Positions 43,242 to 51,766 are shown, numbered from the stretch's first letter. The stretch is 64,000 nucleotides of DNA from Nocardia sp. NBC_01327 (GCF_035958815.1 NZ_CP108383.1:7688001-7752000); one strand, 5' to 3'. The notes: generated by a model not told the origin, from the letters alone. Numbers and translations are program-made.

Positions 43242-43520
43242 GTGCCGGTTGTCCGAGTACACAGCTATCACGTCGAATCCGATCAGCTGTGCGCACTACT
43301 GGCCCAACGCGCTGTCCTGATCGACGAGATCCGCAGCAGCCACCCAGGTTTGACCGAAACCCGATTCACCCGCCTGGACGACGGCACCTACACCGACACC
43401 TGGCGCTGGGCATCGGCCGAGCAGATGCTCGCCGCCTTCGGCAGTTCATGGGCCTACCCACTACTGAGCGCCATTACGGACGCCACCGTCCGCACCGGCG
43501 AAATCATCGACGAACGTTAG
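43242..43520 (+). CDS. small protein of ABM-like (dimeric alpha-beta barrel) type
   Basis: The 92-residue protein has the pattern of antibiotic-biosynthesis-monooxygenase-like folds: an N-terminal strand VVRVHSYHV, a helix LCALLAQRAVLIDEIRSSHPG, and strands TRFTRLDDGTYTDTWRWAS. It has no cofactor motif. GTG 43242 is used with an AGGAAG upstream. It is followed 13 bases later by a DoxX-like gene, so the two form a small operon. Confidence 0.65.
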   Translation: MPVVRVHSYHVESDQLCALLAQRAVLIDEIRSSHPGLTETRFTRLDDGTYTDTWRWASAEQMLAAFGSSWAYPLLSAITDATVRTGEIIDER

Positions 43521-43533
43521 AAAGAAGTCAGTC

Positions 43534-43884
43534 ATGCACATCGCGTACATCGCCGTCACCATTGCCGCCGCCCTCTGGGTCGGCTTCTCCGCCGTCTCGC
43601 TGCTGCGCCGCGCCGCCTTCGTAGTCGATCCGCTGGTCGAATACGGCGTGCCGCAATCCTGGTGGACCCCGCTCGGGATCATCAAGGCCCTCGGCGCGAT
43701 CGGCCTGATCGCCGGCCTCTACAGCCACCAGATCGGCATCGCCGCAGCCATCGGCATCATCCTCTACTTCGTCGGAGCCGTCATCACCGTCCTGCGGGCT
43801 CGCTCCTACAAGACCGTGGCCTTCCCCATCCTCTATCTGATCCCGGTCGCAGTGGCCCTCGGCCTCGGCGCGGCAGCGGCCTGA
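43534..43884 (+). CDS. DoxX-like membrane protein
   Basis: The 116-residue product has four membrane segments and a DoxX-like pattern (LWVGFSAVSLLRRAAFVVDPL, YGVPQSWWTPLGIIKALGAIGLI, RARSY). DoxX-type proteins are small membrane components of redox or quinone-linked systems. The start ATG 43534 lies 13 bases after the ABM-like gene. No redox partner is adjacent. Confidence 0.8.
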   Translation: MHIAYIAVTIAAALWVGFSAVSLLRRAAFVVDPLVEYGVPQSWWTPLGIIKALGAIGLIAGLYSHQIGIAAAIGIILYFVGAVITVLRARSYKTVAFPILYLIPVAVALGLGAAAA

Positions 43885-44054
43885 TCAGTTCCGGCCGAGG
43901 CTCGGAACTCCCTGGGCTGCAATGAATTCACGCCGGAGCCCCGAAGATCGGGGGCATCGACTGTCGGGGCTGTCTGAAGTGAGGTGCGGGTTGAATACTG
44001 GCTCGCACCGGGGTTCGAGAACTCGCGCCAGGTTCGAGACATTGTGGGGTCCTT

Positions 44055-44315
44055 ATGAATTCGAAGAAACTCGTCGGAGCTTTTGCCGTGGCTGCCGCAT
44101 TGTGCGCCCCGGTCGCGGTGCTGGCAGGGCCCGCGCAGGCGGCACCGGCCGGTGCGATGCAACCTGTTGATTCGGGGATACCCATGGGGTCGGCGGATTC
44201 GGCGTCGGGGATTCTCGGGGCGCGTACCGGTTCTGCCTATCAGACCCTGAACCATCTGGTCTGCGAGCTGTTCCACACCAGCTTGGACGGATCCGTGGGC
44301 ATCATGCGCTGCTGA
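44055..44315 (+). CDS. small secreted protein
   Basis: The 86-residue precursor has a Sec signal peptide (MNSKKLVGAFAVAAALCAP, cleavage probably after AQA near residue 30), leaving a mature peptide of about 56 residues with two Cys (HLVCELF and the C-terminal MRC) that can form a disulfide. I do not recognise the family; such peptides are common in Nocardia and mycobacteria. It is followed by the amidase gene region. Confidence 0.65.
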   Translation: MNSKKLVGAFAVAAALCAPVAVLAGPAQAAPAGAMQPVDSGIPMGSADSASGILGARTGSAYQTLNHLVCELFHTSLDGSVGIMRC

Positions 44316-44351
44316 CAGATCGGTGAACGGGGGGAGTATTGAGATATCTGT

Positions 44352-44520
44352 CCCGTTGTGCTGAATAGCATTTCGTGCCTTCGGCGAATGGAATCAAGCC
44401 GCGCCGACACCGTGACCTGGGGCGGGCCGTCTTCGACGGCAGGACAAGCGCGTGAGTTCGTCAGTGAAGGCGGCCCGATCGACATTCCCGTTGTGCGAAA
44501 TGACATTTTATGGCTTTCGA
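44352..44520 (+). repeat. imperfect 33-base direct repeat upstream of the amidase gene
   Basis: Two copies, 44352-44384 and 44487-44519, start 135 bases apart. Both begin CCCGTTGTGC and share ATTT and CTT blocks, with about 23 of 33 positions identical. The second contains AAATGACATTT, a short palindrome. They may be paired binding sites of an amidase regulator. The reading frame open through this stretch is not thought to be coding. Confidence 0.45.
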
Positions 44521-44543
44521 GGCAGTTCGATAGCGTCGAATTC

Positions 44544-45995
44544 ATGGAATGGAGTTTTCTTGCAGTAGAAGAGCTTTCGGCCGCATTGCGTGCCGGTGAG
44601 GTGACCTCGGCGGAACTGACCGAGGAGGCGATCGCTCGTATCGAGCGCGACGACAAGGCGATCAACGCGATCTGCGTACCGGACTTCGACCGTGCGCGGG
44701 CCGCCGCGCGCCGCGCCGACGAGGCGCTCGCCCGCGGCGAGGATCGGCCGCTGCTCGGCATTCCGGTGACGGTCAAGGAGTGCTACAACATCGCCGGGCT
44801 GCCCACGACCTGGGGCATGCCGCAGTACGCGAACTACATGCCCGCCGAGGACGCGGTACAGGTGTCGCGACTCCGGGCCGCCGGGGCGGTGATACTCGGT
44901 AAGACCAATGTGCCGCTGGGACTGCAGGATATCCAGAGCTTCAACGAGATCTACGGCACCACCAACAATCCGTGGGATCACGATCGCACGTCGGGCGGGT
45001 CCTCCGGCGGATCGGCGGCGGCCCTGGCGTCCGGGTTCGGCACGCTGTCCATCGGCTCCGATATCGCCGGTTCGCTGCGCACCCCCGCGCATTTCTGTGG
45101 CGTCTACGCACACAAGCCGACACTCGGGCTGGTGGCGAACCGCGGTATGGTCGCGCCGCCGGAACCGGCACTGCCGCTCGACCTCGACCTGGCCGTTGTC
45201 GGCCCGATGGCGCGCACCGCCCGCGACCTCACGCTACTACTCGATGTGATGGCTGGACCGGACCCACTGACACGCGGCGTCGCCTACGATCTGGCGCTGC
45301 CGGCCCCGCGCCACGAGCGGCTCGCCGACTTCACTGTCCTTGTCCTCGAGGATCATCCGCTCATCCCCACCGGGTCCGCCGTGCGGGCGGGCGTGAACCG
45401 GGTGGCCGATGCGCTTGCCGACGCCGGCGCCCGCGTCGAACGGCACAGTCCGCTGCTGCCCGATCTGACCGAGGCCGCGACGCTCTACACGCAGTTGATG
45501 TTCGCGAGCTCCATCGCTCGTTTTCCCGTCGAATCGTACGAGCAGCTGCAGACCCGCGCTGCCGGACTGAGCGCGGACGATCAGAGTCTCGACGCGACTC
45601 GGTTGCGCGCCATGGTGTTCAGCCTCCGCGACTGGCTCGAGGCGAACAACCGTCGCGAACTCCACCGCCACGGCTGGCGGCAGCTGTTCGCCGAGTTCGA
45701 TGTCGTGGTGTGCCCGATCACGCCGACCCCCGCGTTCCCGCACGACCACAATCCCAATCCGCTGGAACGCCGGATCGATATCGACGGCGTCGGGTACCCG
45801 TACTTCGACCAGCTCGTCTGGGCCGGCCTGGCGACCATGCCCGGCCTGCCCGCCACCGCCATCCCGGCGGGCCGATCCCCCGAGGGCCTGCCGGTGGGAG
45901 TGCAGCTCATCGGCCCGATGTACGAGGACCGGACTCCGCTGCGGCTGGCCGAACTGCTCGAGCAGCGGATCGGCGGCTTCCAGGCTCCGGAATAG
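44544..45995 (+). CDS. amidase-signature family amidase
   Basis: The 483-residue product has the amidase-signature triad: Lys in GIPVTVKECYN (about residue 78), cis-Ser in TSGGSSGGSAAA and nucleophile Ser in GSDIAGSLRTPA. It hydrolyses amides or transfers acyl groups in the cytoplasm; the substrate is unknown, and no GatB/GatC is nearby. The start at ATG 44544 gives the expected MEWSFLAVEELSAALR; the frame stays open upstream to 44358, but that part has non-coding composition. Confidence 0.9.
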   Translation: MEWSFLAVEELSAALRAGEVTSAELTEEAIARIERDDKAINAICVPDFDRARAAARRADEALARGEDRPLLGIPVTVKECYNIAGLPTTWGMPQYANYMPAEDAVQVSRLRAAGAVILGKTNVPLGLQDIQSFNEIYGTTNNPWDHDRTSGGSSGGSAAALASGFGTLSIGSDIAGSLRTPAHFCGVYAHKPTLGLVANRGMVAPPEPALPLDLDLAVVGPMARTARDLTLLLDVMAGPDPLTRGVAYDLALPAPRHERLADFTVLVLEDHPLIPTGSAVRAGVNRVADALADAGARVERHSPLLPDLTEAATLYTQLMFASSIARFPVESYEQLQTRAAGLSADDQSLDATRLRAMVFSLRDWLEANNRRELHRHGWRQLFAEFDVVVCPITPTPAFPHDHNPNPLERRIDIDGVGYPYFDQLVWAGLATMPGLPATAIPAGRSPEGLPVGVQLIGPMYEDRTPLRLAELLEQRIGGFQAPE

Positions 45996-46026
45996 GTTCT
46001 CCCGCAGGCGGCTCGAGAATTCGGCG

Positions 46027-47151
46027 TCAGGACAGTTTCGCGTCAGGGGCGAAGGCGGGCAGCTTCTCGAGACTGCTGCGCACCGCCTCGGCGCCGTATT
46101 CGAACATCTGCCGCTCGTAGTCGCCGACCGCGCTGCGCAGATCCCGGCGGCCTTCGCCGGCTTCGATCAGGCTGCGGCGCAACAGGTCCGCATCGCGCAG
46201 CGCGGTATTCGCACCATTGCCGCCGGTCGGAGAGGTGGCGTGGATCGCGTCGCCGAGCAGCGTGACCGGGCCGGGCGCCCAGCGCTCACCGGGCTTGACC
46301 ACGCGGATGGACAGCAGCGCGCTGTTGTCCGGGTCGGCCTGCTCGATCAGCGCGCGCAGCTCCGGGTGCCAGCCCTGCATTCTGGACAGCACGGCGTCCT
46401 GCGCGGTCAGGTCTTCCAGCGAGCCGTTCGGCGGCAGGATCATGGCCCAGCGCACGTAGTCGCCGATGTCGGGCAGCGTGACTTCGGGGGCCAGTTGTTC
46501 GGCGGCCTGCTTCGGCGGGGTGCGGAAGCGCATCGCGCCGAGCAGCAGGCTGACGCCGTCGCCGCTGATCTTCGAGCCGTACGCCTTGGACAGGCCGGCG
46601 AACTCGTCGGTCAGCGGGGTGCGGCCGATGACGAACCGGACGCCGGTATCGGTCGGGGTGGTCTGCGGCGACAACACCCCGCGAACCGCCGAGGTGACGC
46701 CGTCCGCGCCGACGAGCAGATCGGCGATGGCCGGATCGCGGCGCGCGAACCGGGCTCGGACCTTGCCGTCGGCCAGTACGTCGTAGCCGGTCAGCGCGGC
46801 GTCGGTGTGCACGGTGAGGCCGGTCAGCAGCAGGTGTCGCAATACCTGCCGGTCGACCACGATGCCCGTCCGGCCCGCGCCGAGCCTGCCGATCTCGTTC
46901 AGCTGCGGGTCGAAGATCAGCTGGTCGGCGGAGGCGTCCATGACGATTTCGTCCAGCAGCGGATGCCAGCGCGTCGGCAGGCAGTCGCGCACGGACTGGA
47001 AACCGATCGGGTTCAGCACGAGCCGGTAGCCCTGGAACCGGGCGATGATCCCGGTGTCACGTTCGAATACGTCGGCCTCGATCCCGGCTCCACGCAGACC
47101 CTGCGCGAGAGCCAGACCACCCAGGCCGGCTCCGATAACGGAAACTCGCAT
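46027..47151 (-). CDS. FAD-dependent aromatic monooxygenase
   Basis: The 374-residue product has the FAD Rossmann motif SVIGAGLGGLALAQGL (residues 4-19), the DG motif LLVGADGVTSAVRG and the GD motif TLLGDAIHATSPTGGNGA. These define class A flavin monooxygenases, which hydroxylate aromatic or polyketide compounds with NAD(P)H. The group includes TetX-like antibiotic-modifying enzymes. ATG 47151 has a GGAGG site at about 7 bases. The gene is divergent from a TetR gene with three operator copies between, so it is probably induced by its substrate. Confidence 0.88.
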   Translation of the reverse strand: MRVSVIGAGLGGLALAQGLRGAGIEADVFERDTGIIARFQGYRLVLNPIGFQSVRDCLPTRWHPLLDEIVMDASADQLIFDPQLNEIGRLGAGRTGIVVDRQVLRHLLLTGLTVHTDAALTGYDVLADGKVRARFARRDPAIADLLVGADGVTSAVRGVLSPQTTPTDTGVRFVIGRTPLTDEFAGLSKAYGSKISGDGVSLLLGAMRFRTPPKQAAEQLAPEVTLPDIGDYVRWAMILPPNGSLEDLTAQDAVLSRMQGWHPELRALIEQADPDNSALLSIRVVKPGERWAPGPVTLLGDAIHATSPTGGNGANTALRDADLLRRSLIEAGEGRRDLRSAVGDYERQMFEYGAEAVRSSLEKLPAFAPDAKLS

Positions 47152-47173
47152 CACACACCTCCGGGACATTGAG

Positions 47174-47227
47174 ACGAACTTAGTTCGTTTCTTACGATCT
47201 AAGTTCTACAGAACGAACTAAGTTCGT
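47174..47227. promoter_or_regulatory. three tandem TetR operators
   Basis: ACGAACTTAGTTCGT (47174-47188) and ACGAACTAAGTTCGT (47213-47227) are perfect 15-base palindromes. ACGATCTAAGTTCTA (47194-47208) is a degenerate copy between them. Centres are spaced 20 and 19 bases, about two helical turns, so dimers could bind on one face. They fill the gap between the divergent monooxygenase and TetR genes. Confidence 0.85.
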
Positions 47228-47232
47228 GTCAA
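47203..47232 (-). promoter_or_regulatory. monooxygenase promoter overlapping the operators
   Basis: On the minus strand a perfect TTGACA (47232-47227) is followed after 18 bases by TAGAAC (47208-47203). One perfect operator lies exactly between -35 and -10, so bound TetR would block the promoter. Confidence 0.65.
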
Positions 47233-47234
47233 GC

Positions 47235-47240
47235 TATAGT
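47235..47240 (+). promoter_or_regulatory. -10 element of the TetR gene, leaderless transcript likely
   Basis: TATAGT lies 7 bases before ATG 47248. Initiation would fall on or next to the start codon, giving a leaderless mRNA as is common in actinobacteria. No ribosome site precedes the ATG, in agreement. Confidence 0.6.
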
Positions 47241-47247
47241 GGTCGGC

Positions 47248-47973
47248 ATGCCCGCCGATCCCCGCCAACGCCGCGCAGCGCGCCACGCCCAACCCGTAGC
47301 GGAGGCCGCCGCGCCGGCGCCACGTAAGCAGCCCATCACCGTCCAGCGGATCACCGATGCCGCCTTGGAAGTCGTCGCCACCGAGGGGTACGACGCGCTG
47401 ACCATCCGCCGGGTCGCCACCGTGCTCGGCACCGGCCCGTCGTCGCTGTACGCGCATATCGTCAACAAGGACGATATCGACGATCTGCTGATCGGCAGGC
47501 TCTACGCCGAAGTTGTACTCCCCGAACCGGATTCGGCCGTCTGGCGCGAGCAACTGCTCGGGGTGTACACGCAGATCCGCGACCTCTACCTGAAATACCC
47601 CGGAGTCTCGCGCGCCGCGCTGGCCATGGTGTCGACCAATCTGGAAACACTGCGGGTCGGCGAAGGAATCCTGGCGATCCTGCTCGCGGGCGGCATCGAA
47701 CCCAGGACGGCCGGATGGGCCCGCGACGCGCTGTCCCTCTACGTCAGCGCCTATGCGCTGGAACAGTCACTGGTCCAGCAACGGCGCCGGCACCAGGATC
47801 AGGAATGGGTGCTCAGCCATGAGGAACTACTGGACCGCTTCTCCGCACTGCCCGCCGAGAAATTCCCGCAGACGCGACGCCACGCCGCGGAGCTGATCTC
47901 CGGCACCGGACAAGACCGCTTCGAGTTCGCCCTCGGCCTGCTCATGAACAATCTGCGACCCGCATCCGATTGA
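47248..47973 (+). CDS. TetR-family transcriptional repressor
   Basis: The 241-residue product has an N-terminal Ala/Pro-rich extension and then the TetR helix-turn-helix (TDAALEVVATEGYDALTIRRVATVLGTGPSSLYAHIVNKDD, about residues 35-75). The C-terminal domain resembles the TetR class-1 ligand domain. It is divergent from the flavin monooxygenase gene and its probable operators are three ACGAACTNAGTTCGT-type palindromes. It probably represses both genes. The ATG is preceded by a -10 box rather than a ribosome site. Confidence 0.9.
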   Translation: MPADPRQRRAARHAQPVAEAAAPAPRKQPITVQRITDAALEVVATEGYDALTIRRVATVLGTGPSSLYAHIVNKDDIDDLLIGRLYAEVVLPEPDSAVWREQLLGVYTQIRDLYLKYPGVSRAALAMVSTNLETLRVGEGILAILLAGGIEPRTAGWARDALSLYVSAYALEQSLVQQRRRHQDQEWVLSHEELLDRFSALPAEKFPQTRRHAAELISGTGQDRFEFALGLLMNNLRPASD

Positions 47974-48012
47974 CCTGCGGCGTAAGGCAACCCAGAGGTC
48001 AGTCGCCCACGA

Positions 48013-48369
48013 CTACCCCGCGATCTCGATGACGAATACCGAGTTGCCGTCCGGATCGGTGAAGGGCGCCTTACGTCCCCCCGCACCCTCCGGCCCGACA
48101 CGGAACAGCGGCCCGGGATCGATTCCGCGCGAAGCGATTTCGGCTACCTCTGCATCCAAATCCGACACCGCGATATTCACCAGCGCCCGACCGGCGTGAT
48201 CTGGATCGACCACGACGTACACCAGCGCCGTATCGGTCAGTTGCCACATCACCTCGACCCCCGGTGTCACGAGTACATCGGCCGCACGCCCGAAAAGTCG
48301 GGTGTACCAGTCGACCGAGCTCGCAAAGTCCGTCACAGCCACACCCGAGAACAAGAATTTGATGTCCAT
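48013..48369 (-). CDS. VOC-superfamily (glyoxalase-like) protein
   Basis: The 118-residue protein has one beta-alpha-beta-beta-beta VOC module pair: FLFSGVAVTDFASSVDWYTRLFG, ALVYVVVDPDHAG and FTDPDGNSVFVIEI with the closing Glu. Members include glyoxalases, dioxygenases and antibiotic-binding proteins; the metal-ligand pattern is incomplete, so the activity is uncertain. ATG 48369 gives the usual MDIKFLFSG start. The GNAT gene ends 5 bases upstream. Confidence 0.82.
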   Translation of the reverse strand: MDIKFLFSGVAVTDFASSVDWYTRLFGRAADVLVTPGVEVMWQLTDTALVYVVVDPDHAGRALVNIAVSDLDAEVAEIASRGIDPGPLFRVGPEGAGGRKAPFTDPDGNSVFVIEIAG

Positions 48370-48373
48370 GCCC

Positions 48374-49012
48374 CTATAGAAGCTCAACGGCCGGCGAATT
48401 CGCCGGAGGGCTCGGGGATCGCCACATCAACCACACTCGCGGACCACCGAAGTGCATCGTGATCTCATCGAAAACCTTGAATCCGAAACGCTCGTAGTAG
48501 CCGAGGTTTCCAGGATTGCTGGTTTCCAGGTAGACGGAGGCGCCGTCGTGGTCACAAGGAGCGAGTCGCGACTGCAGTAGCGAGCGACCGTAGCCCAGCC
48601 CGCGCACACCCGGTGATGTACCGATTGCCTGCAGGTACCAGTGCGGCTCGCTCGGGTGCACCCGCTGCTTGCGGCGATCCGCCAGCCCCAACCACGGGAT
48701 ACGCGGGCCGAATGCCCGTAACAGGCCGGGCATCATGCTCAGCTGCGCTCGAAGGGTGTGCCGCCAACGACCGGGTGGCGTCCACAGGGTCGCGCCCTGC
48801 ACAGTGCCGGCGGCGTCGACGGCAACATCGACACGCCCGTGCAGCAGGTGATATCGGGTCAGGGCGATGAACATCTGCGTGGCTCGCGCCACCCGCGACT
48901 CGGAGTTCGGAAGCAACCACCCGACATAGGGATCATCGTCGAATGCCGTCGCAAGCACGCCTGCGATGGCATCGATATCGCCGGTGCCCGCAGCTCGGAC
49001 CACTACGGCCAT
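48374..49012 (-). CDS. GNAT-family N-acetyltransferase
   Basis: The 212-residue product shows the GNAT fold: AAGTGDIDAIAGVLATAFDDDP at the start, YLQAIGTSPGVRGLGYGRSLLQ (acetyl-CoA loop with RGxGYG) and VYLETSNPGNLGYYERFGFKV. The substrate amine is unknown. ATG 49012 is chosen because the family begins MAVVVRAAG; the frame runs on to 49093 without support. It is probably co-transcribed with the VOC gene downstream. Confidence 0.85.
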   Translation of the reverse strand: MAVVVRAAGTGDIDAIAGVLATAFDDDPYVGWLLPNSESRVARATQMFIALTRYHLLHGRVDVAVDAAGTVQGATLWTPPGRWRHTLRAQLSMMPGLLRAFGPRIPWLGLADRRKQRVHPSEPHWYLQAIGTSPGVRGLGYGRSLLQSRLAPCDHDGASVYLETSNPGNLGYYERFGFKVFDEITMHFGGPRVWLMWRSPSPPANSPAVELL

Positions 49013-49389
49013 CACCGCATTCTCAACAATCCGACCCCCGTAATGCGCTGCGCCGCCCCCGCAGATTCCAAAACCGTTGATACGCACCAACAATCAAGCG
49101 CGATCTCCGCTATCAGCGTCCGACGATACTCCGACCACCGCTGTGTCCGCCGGACAACGCATCCAAGACGTCGGCCTGAGCGGTCAAAGTTCGTACCCGG
49201 ACTGCATTTTTTGCCGCCGAGACGAGGTTTGTGACCGCTCAGGCCGGATGAACCCCACCTTGTCGAGAACGGTCGGGCGGCTCCGTCCCAGGGGTACGAG
49301 CAGCCGAACCGGCAGCGGGCCGAGCGTCAGAACGCCTGAACCGAACAAGCCCGGCCAGAATGGGCCGTGGCGAACCTGAGGAGGACATC
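49013..49389. other. 377-bp intergenic region with a long inverted repeat
   Basis: No gene is supported. The region holds the divergent promoters of the GNAT and VOC genes and a perfect 15-base inverted repeat described separately. The sequence is less GC-biased at third positions than the genes around it. Confidence 0.4.
49172..49246. repeat. 15-bp inverted repeats separated by 45 bases
   Basis: CGGCCTGAGCGGTCA (49172-49186) and its exact complement (49232-49246) flank a 45-base segment containing an ATTTTTT run. It could be an RNA stem-loop, a pair of regulator half-sites or a small palindromic element. No flanking target-site duplication was noticed. Confidence 0.5.
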
Positions 49390-49836
49390 ATGACGATCCG
49401 GATGGATCACGTCGGCATTGTGGTCGAGGATCTCGCGGCCGCTATCGCATTCTTCGTCGAACTGGGCCTGGAAGTGGAGGGCGAGGCAGCGGTCGGTGGC
49501 CAATGGGCCGACGACCTGCTCGGATTGGACGGCGTCCGAGCGGATATCGCCGTCGTACGGACTCCGGACGGCCATGGCCGCGTCGAGCTCTCCACCTTCC
49601 ACTCGCCGGTAACCACCAGCACCGCGCCGAAGGCGCCGGTGAACACCCCGGGCATCCCCCGCCTGACCTTCGTCGTCGACGATGTGGACACCGTCTTCGA
49701 CCGCCTCCGCGCCCATGGCGCCGAACTCGTGGGAACGATTGCCCGATACGAAGACATCTACCGGTACTGCTACGTCCGCGGCCCGGCCGGCATCATCATC
49801 GGGCTGGTCGAGGAACTCCGCCGAACGACACAGTGA
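49390..49836 (+). CDS. VOC-superfamily (glyoxalase-like) protein
   Basis: The 148-residue product begins MTIRMDHVGIVVEDLAAAIAFFVELG, with His7 as the typical first metal ligand, and ends YVRGPAGIIIGLVEEL with the closing Glu. Central LSTFHSPV and PRLTFVVDDVD complete the VOC module pair. The metal set His/Glu suggests an active lyase, isomerase or dioxygenase, or a resistance protein. It is divergent from the GNAT gene. Confidence 0.85.
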   Translation: MTIRMDHVGIVVEDLAAAIAFFVELGLEVEGEAAVGGQWADDLLGLDGVRADIAVVRTPDGHGRVELSTFHSPVTTSTAPKAPVNTPGIPRLTFVVDDVDTVFDRLRAHGAELVGTIARYEDIYRYCYVRGPAGIIIGLVEELRRTTQ

Positions 49837-49974
49837 TTTGCCGAGAACTCTTCGGCCCGTTGAGGGTTCGGGATTGAGGAGGGCCGGTGAGCCGATTCTG
49901 GAAGCACAGACCGGCCCTGAGACCGGCGCCCACTCCAGAGATCCGCTGTTGAGTCCAGTCCGTCTCGACGGGCG

Positions 49975-50373
49975 CTAGTGTGCCGATTCGCGTTGCTCGG
50001 CTATGCGGCGGCGGATCTCGTCCCACGACATGGGTAGTTCGTCGGCCGGGGCGGTGAAGAAGACGAAAGTGGCTTCTTGCATGACTTTTCGCTTGCGCTC
50101 GACCGTGGACTTGTGCGGTTCGGCGCCCGCGTAGGCATAGATGGCCGACTTGTCGGTCCACGCCGAGTAGGTCCAGAAGGTGCCCTTGAGGGTCTCTGCT
50201 TTCAAGGCGACGCCCAGCGCTCCCGGTGAGCGGCGGGCCTGCCACCACAGTGCCAGTGAAGCGATCAGGAAGCCGGGTGCGTTGCGCGGGGATTTGACTT
50301 CGAGGCGAGAGGCCATGCATTGGACCTCGGGCGTGCTGGGCGTGCCGACTGTCATCCACGGAATCGTGGGCAT
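49975..50373 (-). CDS. DUF3291/ABM-like protein
   Basis: The 132-residue product has a ferredoxin-like fold pattern: MASRLEVKSPRNAPGFL, LKGTFWTYSAWTDKSAIYAYAG, and an AEPHKSTVERKRKVMQEATF helix with a conserved HK. This resembles DUF3291 or antibiotic-biosynthesis-monooxygenase-like proteins; no cofactor-binding residues are evident. ATG 50373 has AAGAG upstream. It is not coupled to neighbours. Confidence 0.65.
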   Translation of the reverse strand: MPTIPWMTVGTPSTPEVQCMASRLEVKSPRNAPGFLIASLALWWQARRSPGALGVALKAETLKGTFWTYSAWTDKSAIYAYAGAEPHKSTVERKRKVMQEATFVFFTAPADELPMSWDEIRRRIAEQRESAH

Positions 50374-50507
50374 GGGCCACTCTTTCGATAGGAGGGGGCG
50401 GATCACCGACCGTCTCCGCAATACTCCACAGTGGAATGAATCCTGTCAACAGCAAGATGCTTCGTCCGCTATCGGAACCCGGAGCGGATGGCAGCTCCGG
50501 TGTACAG

Positions 50508-50900
50508 CTACGCCGTCTTTTGCCGGGGCAGCAGTATCGCGCGCCCGGTCGCCAGTAGCGGCTGCAGGTTCTGATCGTCGGCCAGATCGAGATAGATCGG
50601 ACGCACACGGCGCCAGCGCGTGTGCCCGGGCTGCCCACTCATCACAGCGACCCTCCCGTTGGTCGTCACCACCGTGGCGCATTCGGCGCCGCAGCCGCGC
50701 CGATGCCCGCGACATCCTTCCAAGCTCCAGCCGACCAGCGTGATCGATTGCGCCCTACCAGGCATTGCAGGCCGACAATGCTCCGTCGGCCGGATCCCGG
50801 CGTGGGCGAGCTCGGCGATGAACGCGGCGATCTCGGCCCGGATCTTGACCCGGCCGCGGCGTGGGCGGGGGTTTCGTGGTGAGGCGAGATCGGCTGACAT
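50508..50900 (-). CDS. hypothetical protein, 130 aa
   Basis: I do not recognise it. The protein begins MSADLASPRNPRPRRGRVK and has a helical segment (EIAAFIAELAHAGIRP), a Cys-containing middle (GCRGHRRGCGAECATVV) and a C-terminus YLDLADDQNLQPLLATG. There is no signal or membrane span. Codon bias is weaker than in its neighbours, so it may be a fast-evolving or marginal gene. Confidence 0.5.
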   Translation of the reverse strand: MSADLASPRNPRPRRGRVKIRAEIAAFIAELAHAGIRPTEHCRPAMPGRAQSITLVGWSLEGCRGHRRGCGAECATVVTTNGRVAVMSGQPGHTRWRRVRPIYLDLADDQNLQPLLATGRAILLPRQKTA

Positions 50901-51051
50901 ATCGACTCTTTCGTGAGGCACTCCGAAACTGGGAGCGTGGGATGGATCTTCCCCTCCACGATCGAGTCGAAACAGTCCCGGCGAATGTCTATCGACAACA
51001 ATTTCACCGCGCGCAGGAATCTCGATCAGCTCCAGCACATTCGGGCACGGA

Positions 51052-51621
51052 TCAGGGGTGCGGCGGGAACTGGCCGTTGGCGGTGATGGTGGTGCCGTTG
51101 AGGGTGAAGCTGACCACGCTGGGGCCGCCCTGGGGGCAGCACATCGGATCGTTGCCGACCGTCCAGTGGTAGGTGAGGGAGATGCTGGTGCGGGTGTGGG
51201 CGGTCAGCATGGTGAACATGTAGGGGTCGGAGGTGGTGGTGCCGAGGTACGTGCCGCCGGTGAACAGGAGGACCTGGGTGTAGGGGTGATTGGTGTTCGT
51301 ATCGGCCATCATCCAGGACAGCAGCCCGTCGCAGCCGGAGCTGATCGGGTCATTGCTGGTCTGTCCGACGGACCAGGTGCCGATCGGGGCCGCGGGAAGC
51401 TTGGCCAGGGCGGATTGCGCGAGGGCGGAATTCGGGTCGAAGCACAGGCCGTTGGCGCTGCCGTTCGGGGCGCTGCGCTGCTGCGCGATGGGAGCAACGG
51501 CGCTCGTGGCCGGTGCCGAGGAGGTTGCCGTGCAACCCGTCGCGATCATGGCGACGGCCGCCGCGAGGACACCGATCGCCGCCGGCCGGACTGTGCTGAA
51601 GATGCTTCGAGTGCGCGCCAC
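51052..51621 (-). CDS. LppP/LprE-like lipoprotein
   Basis: The 189-residue precursor has a lipoprotein signal with lipobox MIATGC (Cys near residue 28), a Ser/Thr/Ala linker, then a domain with GTWSVGQTSNDPISSGCDGLLSW, VLLFTGGTYLGTTTSDPYMF and CCPQGGPSVVSFTLNG. This matches mycobacterial LppP/LprE lipoproteins. The protein is secreted and membrane-anchored; function unknown. The GTG start at 51621 is a guess; the ribosome site is poor. Confidence 0.78.
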   Translation of the reverse strand: MARTRSIFSTVRPAAIGVLAAAVAMIATGCTATSSAPATSAVAPIAQQRSAPNGSANGLCFDPNSALAQSALAKLPAAPIGTWSVGQTSNDPISSGCDGLLSWMMADTNTNHPYTQVLLFTGGTYLGTTTSDPYMFTMLTAHTRTSISLTYHWTVGNDPMCCPQGGPSVVSFTLNGTTITANGQFPPHP

Positions 51622-51766
51622 GTGATAGAGATCGCGAGGGTTGCCGATTGTGTTAGCGCAGGTAGAAGGGCCGCGAATATCAGGGGTCGCGGATTCGGGG
51701 TGCGGTGTCGTTGAATCGTCTGCGCGGACGGCGGTTTCGCCGGCCGGTGAATGAACGGAGACGGAT

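Noticed and set aside
43887..43909. AGTTCCG/CGGAACT hairpin after the DoxX-like gene
   Set aside because: Only 7 bp with a 9-base loop and no T-run; too weak to call a terminator.
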